DNA from: Serinus canaria
Taxonomy: Eukaryota; Chordata; Aves; Passeriformes; Fringillidae
DNA: 64,000 nucleotides
Assembly: GCF_022539315.1 (NCBI RefSeq)
Contig: NC_066313.1
Location: forward strand, 26,883,059 to 26,947,058
Direction: 5' to 3'
Positions 1 to 10,290 of this stretch are shown here, in pieces (position 1 is the stretch's first letter; the number at the start of each line of letters is the position of its first letter). Position numbers and translations under genes: made by a program. A model generated the notes under the pieces. The model ran no database searches, was not told the DNA's origin, and saw nothing but the letters and a program-made list of their open reading frames with translations.

Positions 1-310
1 AAACCAAACTATTCTATGACTCCTACTGGGATTTGCCATGGGACAAAATGGCATGGGGAAGTGGGCTCCAGCCACGGCTCTGTTCTGCACTTCCTTAAAG
101 GGTGAAACACTGCAAACTCTGTCCTGAGCTTCCAGAGGAGGGATGCTTCATCCTTTTCTCAGGGCAGGACAGTCAGTCCCCAGTGTGTCTCGTTAGTGCC
201 CACATCTACAACAGAGGGACGCACCGCAAGATCCCAGCATACCACTTCCAAATGTAAGTCATGAATTGATTTCCTGCCTTCTGTTCCAAATAAACTGATG
301 AAAAGGTTTG
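1..310 (+). other. possible 3' UTR end of an upstream plus-strand gene
   Basis: No coding exon is recognisable here. An AATAAA hexamer at 289-294 is followed at about 305-330 by a G/T-rich stretch, the layout of a vertebrate cleavage and polyadenylation site on the plus strand. A transcript ending here would converge on MLF2, which ends from the other side near 825. In human the nearest plus-strand gene on this side is COPS7A, but nothing in these bases identifies it. Confidence 0.3.
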
Positions 311-824
311 TGTAAGAGTATGTGCCAGAGCACAAAACTGGCCAAGAACCCAGGAGATCTTCCCTGGTCCTCTATTCCTAATGCCTCTCAATTTTCACCT
401 AATACTGAAGAAGTTAAGGAAAGGTCATTCATACCGTCAGCCACGGTTGCAGTGATATAATAAGAAAATAATGGAAATATTCCCTGTCTGAGCAGGAATC
501 CCAGAGGCCCGATTCAGGGCTGCACAGCTGACCAGGCAGCAAGAAAGACCAACCAATTTCCCTCAAGTGCACAACAAAACTACAGCAATTAGAGGGCATT
601 TTTTGCAAATGGTGAGTTCTTGGGTCTTCTTTCACAATTTCCATGTTGAGCATCATCTCACTCTGTGAGTACATGGGAAGGCTGTTAGGCTATTTTCTAT
701 AAGAAAACAAAGCCTGAGAATTTCACACCAAGTTTCTCCTCAGCAATTTTCCAAGGATGTAAAAGAGGTTACTGAATTCCACAGCAGGCACAATTAGGTC
801 AGCTGAAGGTAAAGACTGATGCAC
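311..824. other. short intergenic gap, no gene seen
   Basis: This is the gap between the possible plus-strand poly(A) site near 300 and the predicted MLF2 cleavage site near 825. Both strands contain only short unrelated reading frames. I see no repeat family or regulatory motif that I can name. Confidence 0.5.
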
Positions 825-845
825 CAATTCTTTACAGTTTGTTTC

Positions 846-851
846 TTTATT
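846..851 (-). terminator. MLF2: MLF2 polyadenylation signal
   Basis: Minus-strand AATAAA, the only copy of the hexamer between the MLF2 stop codon and this point. A T/G-containing stretch follows about 20 bases downstream. Confidence 0.6.
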
Positions 852-1578
852 CAGTAAACATCTAGTTACAAGTTTCACAAATTAAAAAAGTGGGGGAGCT
901 GACTGAAGAGGGGTCGGGGGGCCCACAGGCTGATCCAGCTTTTGTTCTGCTCCTCCCTTCTCCAACGCACACATCCTTCTGCTTCTCCGCAGATGCACCA
1001 AGGAGCAGCAGGGCAATCGAAGCCTCTGTCCCGGTGAGGGGACTGACAGGGGGTTCTAGCAGAATTCCCTCATATTCCTTTCACAGGGGACTAAACACAA
1101 ACTTCAGAACCAGCCCAACCCAGCACAGAAAGAGTGGAAAGGATGGAAGAGGCAAGGTGGCAGCTCCTCATGCCCAGCACTACTGGCAGAAAGAACAGAG
1201 CCAAGGGACAGCAGAGAGGGAATGGGCAATTAATGTATTCCTTGCACATCAGTGAGATTCCCCGTGCCCCACTGCAGCACCCAATGGGGTGAAATAGAGC
1301 AATGCAGAAGATTAGTTGCTTTGTTTCAATTCTTAAGTGGGAGGGAGGTTAATACTAAATTTCAGGAGGGTCCAAGTGGTGCTTTGAAGGGGCTTCAGAG
1401 TTTCACTGTCTGTACCTGGGAGGAAAGGAAACAGAAGACATAAACAGAGTAAGTGGTGCCTAGAAAGCAGAAGACGGATAAAGACATGTTTAAACCTGAT
1501 GTCTAGACATCAAAATAGCAGAAAATGTCCCTCTTCAAGCACTAGATCACATCCTAGCGAGCCCTATTCAAAGCACAC

Positions 1579-1648
1579 TTTGAAATATAAGTAAGTACTG
1601 GTGTCTGCTGGTGTCAGAGCAGACACCAGCACTTACTTATATTTCAAA
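1579..1648 (-). repeat. 31-bp inverted repeat with 8-base loop (hairpin)
   Basis: The arms at 1579-1609 and 1618-1648 are reverse complements at 30 of 31 positions and are separated by 8 bases. The one mismatch pairs position 1597 with 1630. In plus-strand RNA it would be A opposite C, but in minus-strand RNA, the sense of MLF2, it becomes a U-G wobble, so the stem is continuous. No flanking repeat family is recognised. It may be a miRNA-like precursor, a small foldback element, or a recent local inverted duplication. Confidence 0.9.
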
Positions 1649-2064
1649 CTGGATGGACAGCAAATGGTCTCTAAGTTCTACACAATGACAATATAAACAC
1701 TCCACAGATTGCAATCCTACATCACATCATACTATTCCAGCCATCAGTTAAGGCTGACACCACAGGTCTTTTGTTCATGACAAAGCTAACTTAAACAGCT
1801 TCCATCTTCCCGTTCAGCACAGCATCTTCTCCAAATTCACACCTTCCCCTGCTCTCTCAAAGCGGGGAAACTCCTTTGCAACCGAAACTTCAAAATAACC
1901 TAAGATTAGTGCAAAGAAAAAAAACAACCCTATGTCTGTAAAAGGCAGCCACACAGCAGAAGACAAGGAAGGGAAACTTACAAGAGACTTGTTAAGACTT
2001 ACAAGAGCGTGTAGGTAGGTTTGGGGGTGGCCACGCTGCACCCCCCACAAGGTCTGCTCCGAGT

Positions 2065-5000
2065 TCACCAGTCGTACCGGCGGGACTGTCTGGAGGGAGA
2101 ATCCTCAGGGCCCTGGATGGCGAGACGAGTCCCTTCGGCCCGCCGGCCGCCGCTGCCGTCGTGGCGCCGGTAATCCAGGCCCCGCTGTGGCCGGAACCGC
2201 GATGTCTCTCGCCGCCACTCGTCGTCAAACGCGGCCGCGTCGCCTGCGCAGGGATACAACCGGCTCAGCTCGGGGAGCAGCACCTGGCTTTGCTGGGAGG
2301 AGGAGGAGGACACGGGCACTACTCACTTTCGTCCATGTTGATGTAGTCCTGCCTCTCCTCCTGGTCGCCTGTGCGATGGTTCCGGGAGCGCTGCATGATG
2401 TGGGCCCTCTCCCTGATGTGGTGTCCGATCGACATCTGTTCCAAGCCACTGTCCGAGTCCCTTACGGTTCGTCTTGTCTCACGGATCTGGGGGCAGGTTC
2501 CAAACGGGAATCAACATTTTCATTCCTTCTCCCAGCCCCCTAAGGCACCCTGATTCCTGCCTCCAGTACTTCAGCCAATTTGCACTGCCACCACTCCCAG
2601 GATGTCAGATGCAACAGTTACAAAGAGGGAAGAATGGATTCCCCATTGCCAGCTCTTCCCATTTCCTCCCAGGGGCCCTTGGCACGGTTCAGTGAGTCAC
2701 AAGAGCACAATGTGCTCCTCGAACTGCAGCTGACTGCGAAGCCAAAGTGCTGTAGGTGGCCACCCACAAAGCCACCAAACGAAGCCTCCCCTCTCACAGC
2801 AAAGCCAGCAGCCTCCTCCTTACCCCGCCAGGTGCTGAACGCATCTCTGAGGTCTCCTGATAGACTTTGGGCCCATCACCCAGGTTGGAATAAGAGATGA
2901 CAGTTGAGGAGGTAAATGTCTGGCAGTTAGCACCACTTGTCATATGCTCCTGCAAGAAGGAATAGGGAATGGTGGAAAGAAGGGATGGGAGGGAAGAAGA
3001 GATGGCATTTAATTCCTTCTCTACAATGAAGTAAGAAGTTACAATAGGATGAACATAATCCCCATGGGTCCCTTTTTCTGGAGAATACACCTTCCTGTTA
3101 AATTAATACTTATTTCTTGCTAAACATGTCCACCCACACACTTCCCTCCTCACCCCTCTTCTCTCCCTACACTCAGGAACAAGCTCTGTCACTGACTCCC
3201 AGTGATGAAGCAAAGCTTACAGCCTCTGCCACCTTGGCAGGTGTGGCTCAGTCCATCCCAAGCAGGACAGTAAAGTAAAAGACATTAGAGGGATGGCAGA
3301 AGCATCCTCAGCATTCCCCTCAATACAGAACGGTTCATGAAGGGCTCTTACCATGTTTCCAATCATGTCGTTCATCATCCCAAACATATCTATAAAGCCA
3401 CCTGCCTGATAAAAAGGAAAAGAAAACATAAGAGCAGTCAGTCTGGGAAGAGACATGAGGAGAGAACCACAAACTGCCTGCTGCAAAGAAACCTGCTGCC
3501 TAAGAAGAACAACCTTTATTTTTTCTTTTCATGTTCTTTTAGTTGCGCAGAAAACAAAACCAAAACAGAATTTGGGGTTGCTGCTCTCTCCATTCTCAGG
3601 TTGCATTGCCCAACGTTCTGGCAAAGGCTGTTCTCTGAGTTTGGATCCAACTGCCGATGCACCGGGGTTTGAGAGCTTGGGGACTCAGCAAAGTTAGAAG
3701 AAATCTCAGCATGTGCACTAACAGTGATCTTAGGAAAATTTCCACCGATTGTTTTCTTTCTACCATAACAACAAATTTGCTTATTTTCCCCTACAAACAC
3801 CTGCCTTTTCCATCCTGTAAACCTGAATGCTGCAGTAACACCCTGGGCCAGCAGGTCTCACAGGTTAATTGTGCAATATGTAAACAAAATTACAATGTCA
3901 GTTCAAACTTGCTGATTTCATTTTTTTTTGTTTCCTCGAGTAGCCTCTTGTTCTCGTTTCCAGCAGAGCAGTACTCACACACAATGTTATTATGCTTTGA
4001 AGTCTATGTGTTTGTAGTCTTATTAATCCTCCTCTGAGCTACAAAAATTCCGGGATGCTGGAGCCTCTTTCATTGAGGCAATTCTGCAGAGCAAGACAGC
4101 TAAAGTTGCTGGATCTGGAATAACCTATTTCCACTGTATTATTTTGGTGGAAGACGGAGATCAGCACGCTCCGAGCGCGGTGCTCTCATGTACACACAGC
4201 CATTCTCATTCCAGCCCTGTTCACCTGAAGTATTCTGCTGGCTTCTCCAGCTGCCACCACTGGCAAAGGAGGTGCAATAATCCCTCTGCCTACTGATGGC
4301 CAAGTCCTTTCCTCGCATCCTCACAGCTCCTCCATTACCTCCAGATCAGCAGCTTCTTTTCAGACATATGAGGTTATTAAGGGACTACTTGCTCTTCCCA
4401 GATATTAACTGTCCCAATTCCCATGAAATATTGTGCTATAACAGCTTTATGACTTTTCTCTGGTCAAGGTGCAAATACAACTTCCCCATATACACAGAGT
4501 TAGACTCTCTCTTCAAAAACAGCTCACGGACAGGATTAAAACATTAGAGGGGAAACAAGGTAAAGGCCTGAAGTCATAAAACAACTCAATGAGAGGTCCA
4601 GGAGAAACCAGATGCTTCCAGTTTCAGTTCAATACCTTCTTCCCTATTCCATTTACTATAAATCTAAAGCTCATCCTGGTCTTCTCAGACATTCCCATCC
4701 TCCCTACCTGGTAGGATAGCTGGTCACGCTCACAGATGGCTACATATTAGCACTGGTTGCACACAGTGCTGATGAATCTCAGTATGGAGCCACTACTTGG
4801 AAAGCCTCTAATCTGACCCAGAAAAACAGAAAACTTACCATGCCGAGCATCCCAAAGGGTGAAACAGCTCCTGCCTGCCAGGAGAACAGAAAAACAGAAC
4901 AGAGAATGACTTTGCAGCAGCCAAACACTAGATCCTCATCAGAACACAGTAATCCTCCTCAGAAACAGAACTGGGAACACTCAGGCTCTACCAACAGATC

Positions 5001-7263
5001 AAGACAGCACCCCACGGATTCCTGGGGGTTCAAGCCATATCACCCTTAACGAACCAGACATGAGGTCATGTTCCTAAATTTCTCCCCATTGTATGAATTC
5101 ACATCCTTGATAAACAACATATATTTATTCCTTTCCTCCCATCCAACCTAGAACACAGCTGCATTCAACACCTTAATACAGGTGGAACAAAGAGGAGGAC
5201 CAGAACACCACTGCCTAAGAGATTTAGGCAGTGATAAAACCACCTGTGTGGAGGAGAGGGGGCTGCCCAGCCCAGGAAGGGTGGGAGACAGAAACTGAGA
5301 GATCAGTGTGAGAAGTCTGGGGCTGTACTCAGCCCCTGTGTTACCTGCATCCTGCGGCCAGCCTGGCGAGCGCCAGGGGTGGTGCCATCGGTGATGCCGA
5401 GGAGCGGCCCGAACCCGAAACTGCCAGATAGCATGCGGTTCATGTGCTGCCGGTGGATGGCAAAAGGATCCCTTTGGGAGAGGTGCAGAGAACAAGGGTG
5501 AGGACAAAGCCCCATCTAATCCACTCCTCCCAGCTTTGTGTTATTCTTACACAACTGTAAGTCCTTCCCAAGCTGAAAATTCAGAAGCCTGACAAGTCTG
5601 AGTTGTCTATGGTGATTACTGAGGCTGGAAGGACTCTCTGGATCCCATCACATTTCTTGTGACAGAAGGTTTCATACCACAGAAGCCCTCTCAGGTAGTA
5701 ATTTCTGTCTGCTCAGAAGCAGGCTGGTGTTCTGCTTCAGTACTGCTCTGGAGCTGAGTATGGCCAAGGCCACTCCAGAACCTCACTGCTCTAACATCTT
5801 TTGTAGGGAGGTGCACAAAGACCTTCTTGGCTGCAAAGTGAGGGCTACACTTAATGGCACCAGGGAGCAGGAGATCCTACATATCGTCCTCTCACCCCTC
5901 CATGTACACAGACACAAACAGTGGACTGCATGGCCTGACACCTCTCTGCAGGGGTTGAGACCAAATACAGCTTTTCCATATTTGAGGGAGAAAGGGTACA
6001 ATAACTGGGATCCCTAACTGGTTTTCCCTTCTTTTGCAGCTTCCACTTTGAGGGCTGCACGCACTCACACAGGTTGGTGCAGCATGAGGAGGAAAAGGAG
6101 GGTAAGGATAAAGAGTCACAGAATAGGGTGACCACAATAAGAAACTTCTGGGAAATACCATAGCTTTTTTCCTGCACATCTTGTAGCCTGCAATTATCCC
6201 TCTTCAGCATTAATAGCACAAGCTATTCTTGAGATGACAGAAGTACCCACTACTTAAAACCAATACTTTTCTGTCTCTACTGGAAATGCTTCCCATAATA
6301 AAAGCTAGACTCATACCTGCCATGTTAATGAGAACACGCTGTCATTCGGTGACTAACTGGGACATCAAGGTCTCCTCTCCTGCTAATTTGCTCACAGCTG
6401 ATAAAATTCTGGCTTACTATTGATTTCATAAGCAAAAAATGGACTATTCTTCTACATACATCAATTTCACCAAATTTCTACTAGTGTCTTGTTCAACAGA
6501 ATCAAATTCTTCCTGTATTACAGTCAATTCCTTATCCACTTTGGCAAGGGCTGCCAGCTTAGTGTCACTGCCAAAATTTATCAATAGCATCCAATTTCTG
6601 TACTGAGGATGGAAACAAAAACATTCAGAGAAAGGAATCCCAGGAAGAGTTCTTGGGACCTTTGTTAGATTTCAATACTCGTGTTTCAAAACTACTCGTT
6701 GTTTTCTCTTTACTTTGTTCCTCACAACTTGACAACTGCTTCAGCAGCCTTCTCCAGCTCTATTAATGACTTCCTGTGCAGAACAGCAACAAACACTGGA
6801 CAGAGCAGCAGATTTTATCTATCTCAACTGCAACCCTACTTTGCATAATGAAAAAAAAAATCCTTGCGCAAAGAAAAAGATTAGTTATTATTCCAGCCCT
6901 CTCTTCCTCTCAGACAGTCGCGATGCCTTTTGGCCTACTTTATTACGCTTTCCTCCAAGACCAAGCTCCAATATCGCAGGAACGAGACCGACGCGATCCC
7001 TGTTACTCACCGCGCTGCCCCTCCGCAGGATGTCCGTGTTTGTCCCCAGCCAGCTGCGCTGCCGCGGCGCTCCCCGGGCCCGCCCGGCCTCTGCCCTCCC
7101 GGTGGGACGCGGGGACAGCGCACACTTCCCCGGGGACGATCCGTGCCGCAGCCCTCCCTCCTCCCCTCGCTCCCTGCCGCCGATCCCCCCGCAGGATGCC
7201 CACCCCGACTCACATGGCAAACATGGGATCCTCCGGCTCGCCATCCCTCATCAGCCGGAACAT
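2065..7263 (-). CDS. MLF2: myeloid leukemia factor 2
   Basis: Seven coding exons on the minus strand: 7263-7214, 5471-5345, 4874-4839, 3405-3352, 2949-2824, 2486-2327 and 2243-2065. All have GT-AG borders and matching phases, giving 243 residues against 248 in human. The start reads [17 protein letters not shown]. Next come [16 protein letters not shown], the methionine-rich block [13 protein letters not shown], the stretch [14 protein letters not shown], the arginine-rich middle [20 protein letters not shown], and AAAFDDEW. The C terminus ends [16 protein letters not shown] family proteins shuttle between nucleus and cytoplasm and bind chaperone-associated partners; MLF2 is broadly expressed. 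There is no signal peptide or membrane span. The ATG lies 24 bases after an acceptor at 7288-7289, so exon 1 is non-coding and sits in the CpG island. The acceptors of the 36- and 54-base exons read CAGGCAG, but only the upstream AG keeps the frame. Exon borders are my reading; identity is secure. Confidence 0.96.
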
Positions 7264-7790
7264 GCTTCCCTCGCTCGGGGGCGGCCTCTGCGGAGGGGAC
7301 AGGGCGGTGAGCGCAGCCGGGGCTGAGGGCGGGGAGGGGCGGAGCGCCGGAACCGGCCCCCCCCCCCGCCCCGCCCCGCCGCCAGCCCGGGCAGGTGATG
7401 GCAGCGCTCCCCCCCGCCCCCACTCCCGCTCCCGGCCCGCCCGCTGCGCCCCTGCCCCGCCGTGCCTGCCGGTGTCGGCGGTCTCGGTTCGGCGCAGCCC
7501 GAGCCCCCGGGCCGCTCACGCCTCCGCGCCCATCGCGCCCCGGACCGCTCTGCCTCCGCCCCGCCCGCGCCGCGCATGCGCGCCTGCCCCGGAGGAGGGC
7601 GCGGGCGAGGCGGGGCCCTGCGGCAGAGCGCCCCCTGGTGCCCCCCGCGGGCGGCGCCCCCGGGCCGCAGCTCCCGCCGGGCAGCCCGGGAATGGGAATG
7701 GGAGCGAGAATGGGAAGATGCGGTGGTAACAGAAGCAGGCCCCATCGCTCCGCACAGCTTCCCTAGCAGGGGCAGGCACTGATCCCTTCT
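7264..7790 (-). promoter_or_regulatory. MLF2: MLF2 CpG-island promoter and non-coding first exon
   Basis: A very GC- and CpG-rich block lies directly upstream of the MLF2 start codon. On the minus strand a pyrimidine tract ending CAG (AG at 7289-7288) gives a clean acceptor 24 bases before the ATG. A donor-like GTGAGC begins at 7519, so exon 1 probably ends near 7520. An NRF1-type palindrome GCGCATGCGC lies at 7572-7581, just upstream of that exon. No TATA box is seen, as is normal for a housekeeping promoter. The transcription start is inferred, not visible. Confidence 0.7.
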
Positions 7791-7798
7791 CTCTGCGG

Positions 7799-8056
7799 AC
7801 CAGTGACAGGACCCGTGGGAATGGCCTGAAGCTGTGTAAGGGGAGGTCTAGGCTGGATATTGGGCAAAGGTTTTTCAACCAGGCTCCCCAGGAAAGTAGC
7901 CACAGCACCAAGCCTGACAGAGTTCAGGATGTGTTTGGACAACACCCTCAGGCACACGGTGTGACCCTTGGTAATGGTCCTGTGCAGGGCTAGGAGCTGG
8001 ACTCCAGGATCCTGATGGGTCCCTTCCAACTCAGAATATTCTGTGATTCTGTAGTA
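7799..8056 (+). mobile_element. CR1 LINE fragment, 3' end
   Basis: The sequence follows the 3' part of the avian CR1 consensus as I know it: the dozen bases around CAGGCTCCCCAGG, then CCTGACAGAGTTCA, then GGTCCCTTCCAACTCAG. It ends with the terminal octamer-like repeat ATTCTGTGATTCTG at 8039-8053. It is 5'-truncated, as nearly all CR1 copies are, and non-coding. The forward orientation means it points towards PTMS. Confidence 0.85.
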
Positions 8057-10004
8057 ACCCCTGTGGCTCTTGGCCAGCTGGTTCCCGGCCAGAGTCCACA
8101 GCGTTGCTTGGCTGCTGCAGAGGCAGCACTTATCCCAGGCTTCCTGCACGGCGTGAGCATGTAGGAGGCACCCACAGAGCTGTGCCGAGCACATGGACAG
8201 CGAGTGCAGGCAGTGCTCTGCTGGCGGAAGCGGGGAGGATACTTTGTAAACCAGCTGCGGGTCACCACGGACCCTGGACAACCACTGGGAATCACAGGCA
8301 AAGAGCAGGTACTTGTGTGCACTCACAGCAGTGGTAGGGTGTTGCAGCCTGTGGGAATCTCCAGAAAGCAGGGGCATGACAGCTCTGTCACCATCTCTGG
8401 GGAATGCTGGCTGCCTTCAGCTCCCGCCAGCCCCACTGGATTACAGGGAAGAGAGCAGTGAGTCATCCCAGCTCCAGCCCAGGGCACGCTTCCTCAGTGC
8501 TGCTTCTGTTGACTGTTGCATCCGGCCCACCATGTGCAGGAGCTAGGCTGGACCCGTGCCAGAGGACTGGAAATAGCAGGTTGCAAGAAGTGGTTGAGAA
8601 ATTGAGCTCCTGAGTTGTGGCAGAAGCCATGTCCTTGGATTTCGGAGTCTAACAGAGGAAAATGACCCAGTAGCACGGTTCACCTGTGGAATGCATAGAG
8701 GACTTGGCAACGCTTCTTGCTCCAGCAGGTCTCAGAACTGCTTGGTATTGAGAAAGAAGAGCACTCACAGGAGGCCCCTGCCTGTGTGCATGTAGAAGGC
8801 TCTTCAGAAGTCCCTTCTGTGCACAGCAATTGCATTCTGCAGAGGCTGAAACCAAAACATCCACAATAGGGGAACTGTCGACAGCACAACGGTGCAGGAT
8901 CATGAGGTGGACACAAGTCCTATGGGCAGGGCACAGGTTAAGCAGGGCCAAACCTCTCGGAGGGAGGCTGTCCACGAGTGAGCTGCTGAAACAGCTCCTG
9001 TCACCAGCTCACAGCTCAACCCTGAGTGCTGAAGTTCACACAAAGCCCTTGTTGGCGCTGCCTCAACCTCACTGATGCTGTTTCTGCAAACCTGAATCAT
9101 CCTTCAGAGACCTCCAGTCTGGAAAGCTTTTCCTGTCTGGTGTGTTTTCCTTTTGCTCTGAGGCGCTCTTGGTGTTTGATTGGAGTGTGGAGTTGACCTC
9201 AAGTGTCAGGATGCAAAGGGAGGTAAAGATCTTCTAGGGCAGAAATGTAAACATCTCTTTCAGTTTTCTTTTTTTTCTTTCTTTCTTCTTTTCCCCAGAT
9301 CTGGGATAAAATAAATTGCTGTCCCCTGGATACTAGTGATCCTCCCACTCCTGCAATGTCCCAGGGATGGTAAGGCTCTCTCAGTTTTTCCAAAATTATA
9401 AGTCAGGCATTGCTACCTTCAAACACAGAGGGGAAAGGAACAGAAGAGAGTCTGGAATAAACACCGCTCTGCAGATCCCTTTTCTGTCCCTAATGCTGCT
9501 CCTCTGCAAGTGCAACCCAAGGGCTGAGTTTGTGGGGGCCGAGGCTGTGCCTCTCTCTGGGCATTTCTGCAGCCTTACAGGGAATCCTTTCACCTGAGGG
9601 AGACCTTACCAAGGGCTGCATTTCCGGGGCCATTACCAGTTCAGCAAACCTCGAGGGACCCTTGCTTGCAGAGAGTCATGCTGGTGGCAAACGCTGCGTG
9701 AAACCCTGGAAGGAGGAATTAGAACGGCAACCTTTTCGTGGAATGTGGACAAGGTCTGAGGAATGCAGGATCGGTCGCTGCAGTGTTCCTAGGGGAGGTT
9801 TCTGCCCAGCACTCACCGCGTTATGCCCGATGTGCTCCAAGGGGATGGCCATTCAATAAGGAGCGACGCGGGGGTGTGAAAGAGAAGCAAGGCTCCCATC
9901 TTGCTCCTCTCACACTCTCTATTCAGGCCGCTTCTCTTTTCACCGTGAATAAAAACCATTATGTCTCTCCGTTTCCTTTCTTTCTCTTTTTTCCCTCGGA
10001 GCTG
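8057..10004. other. intergenic, no gene recognised
   Basis: Spacer between MLF2 and PTMS. Apart from a short T/C tract at about 9259-9296 it has no repeat family I can name. The reading frames here lack codon structure, splice context or similarity to known proteins. Confidence 0.5.
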
Positions 10005-10290
10005 CCCAGGTTGTGCAGGGGGCGGCGGGGAGCGGGGGAAGGGCAGGAGGTGAGCGAAGGGCAGAGCGCGCAGCGATGAATGGCGCCGCTGCCCTCGGCT
10101 CCGCCTCGCCGCCGCTGCCCGCGGCCCCCCCGGCAGCCCCGGGGCCCCGGCGGCACGGCTGGCCCGGGAAAGCCAACTGAGCATCACGTGGGGAAGGCAA
10201 ATAAAGGCGGGGTGAGACACCGTGCCTTGTTACCTGCTGCCGGCACGGACCGAGCATTAGGGGCGGGAAGGCAGAAACAGCTGCAGGGGC
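10005..10290. promoter_or_regulatory. orphan GC/CpG-rich patch
   Basis: A compact G+C- and CpG-rich block lies about 2.7 kb from the MLF2 promoter and 4.6 kb from the PTMS start. Around 10186-10191 there is a CACGTG E-box. A donor-like sequence GAG-GTGAGC begins near 10048 on the plus strand, and a CAG-GTAACA donor near 10232 on the minus strand. No coding exon is recognised. It could be an unmethylated regulatory element or the first exon of a non-coding transcript. Confidence 0.35.

Larger units (their letters stand above)
825..2064 (-). other. MLF2: MLF2 3' untranslated region
   Basis: This runs from just after the MLF2 stop codon (2065-2067) to about 20 bases beyond the only AATAAA on the minus strand in this stretch (plus-strand TTTATT at 846-851). 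It contains a long hairpin at 1579-1648. It also has two GTAAGT donor-like hexamers (2002-1997 and 1981-1976) and a strong acceptor-like pyrimidine tract ending CAG at 1416, so part of it may be a 3' UTR intron. The end is inferred from the signal. Confidence 0.55.

Noticed and set aside
2161..2543. Plus-strand frames at the MLF2 3' coding end
   Set aside because: They are antisense shadows of the last two MLF2 coding exons.
7019..7203. Alternative MLF2 upstream start on the minus strand
   Set aside because: Frames here run antisense or out of phase to the well-matched [12 protein letters not shown] exon. The ATG at 7263 fits the family start exactly.
6776..7729. 317-residue plus-strand frame over the MLF2 start
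   Set aside because: It overlaps the certain MLF2 first coding exon in antisense and is low-complexity GC-driven sequence.
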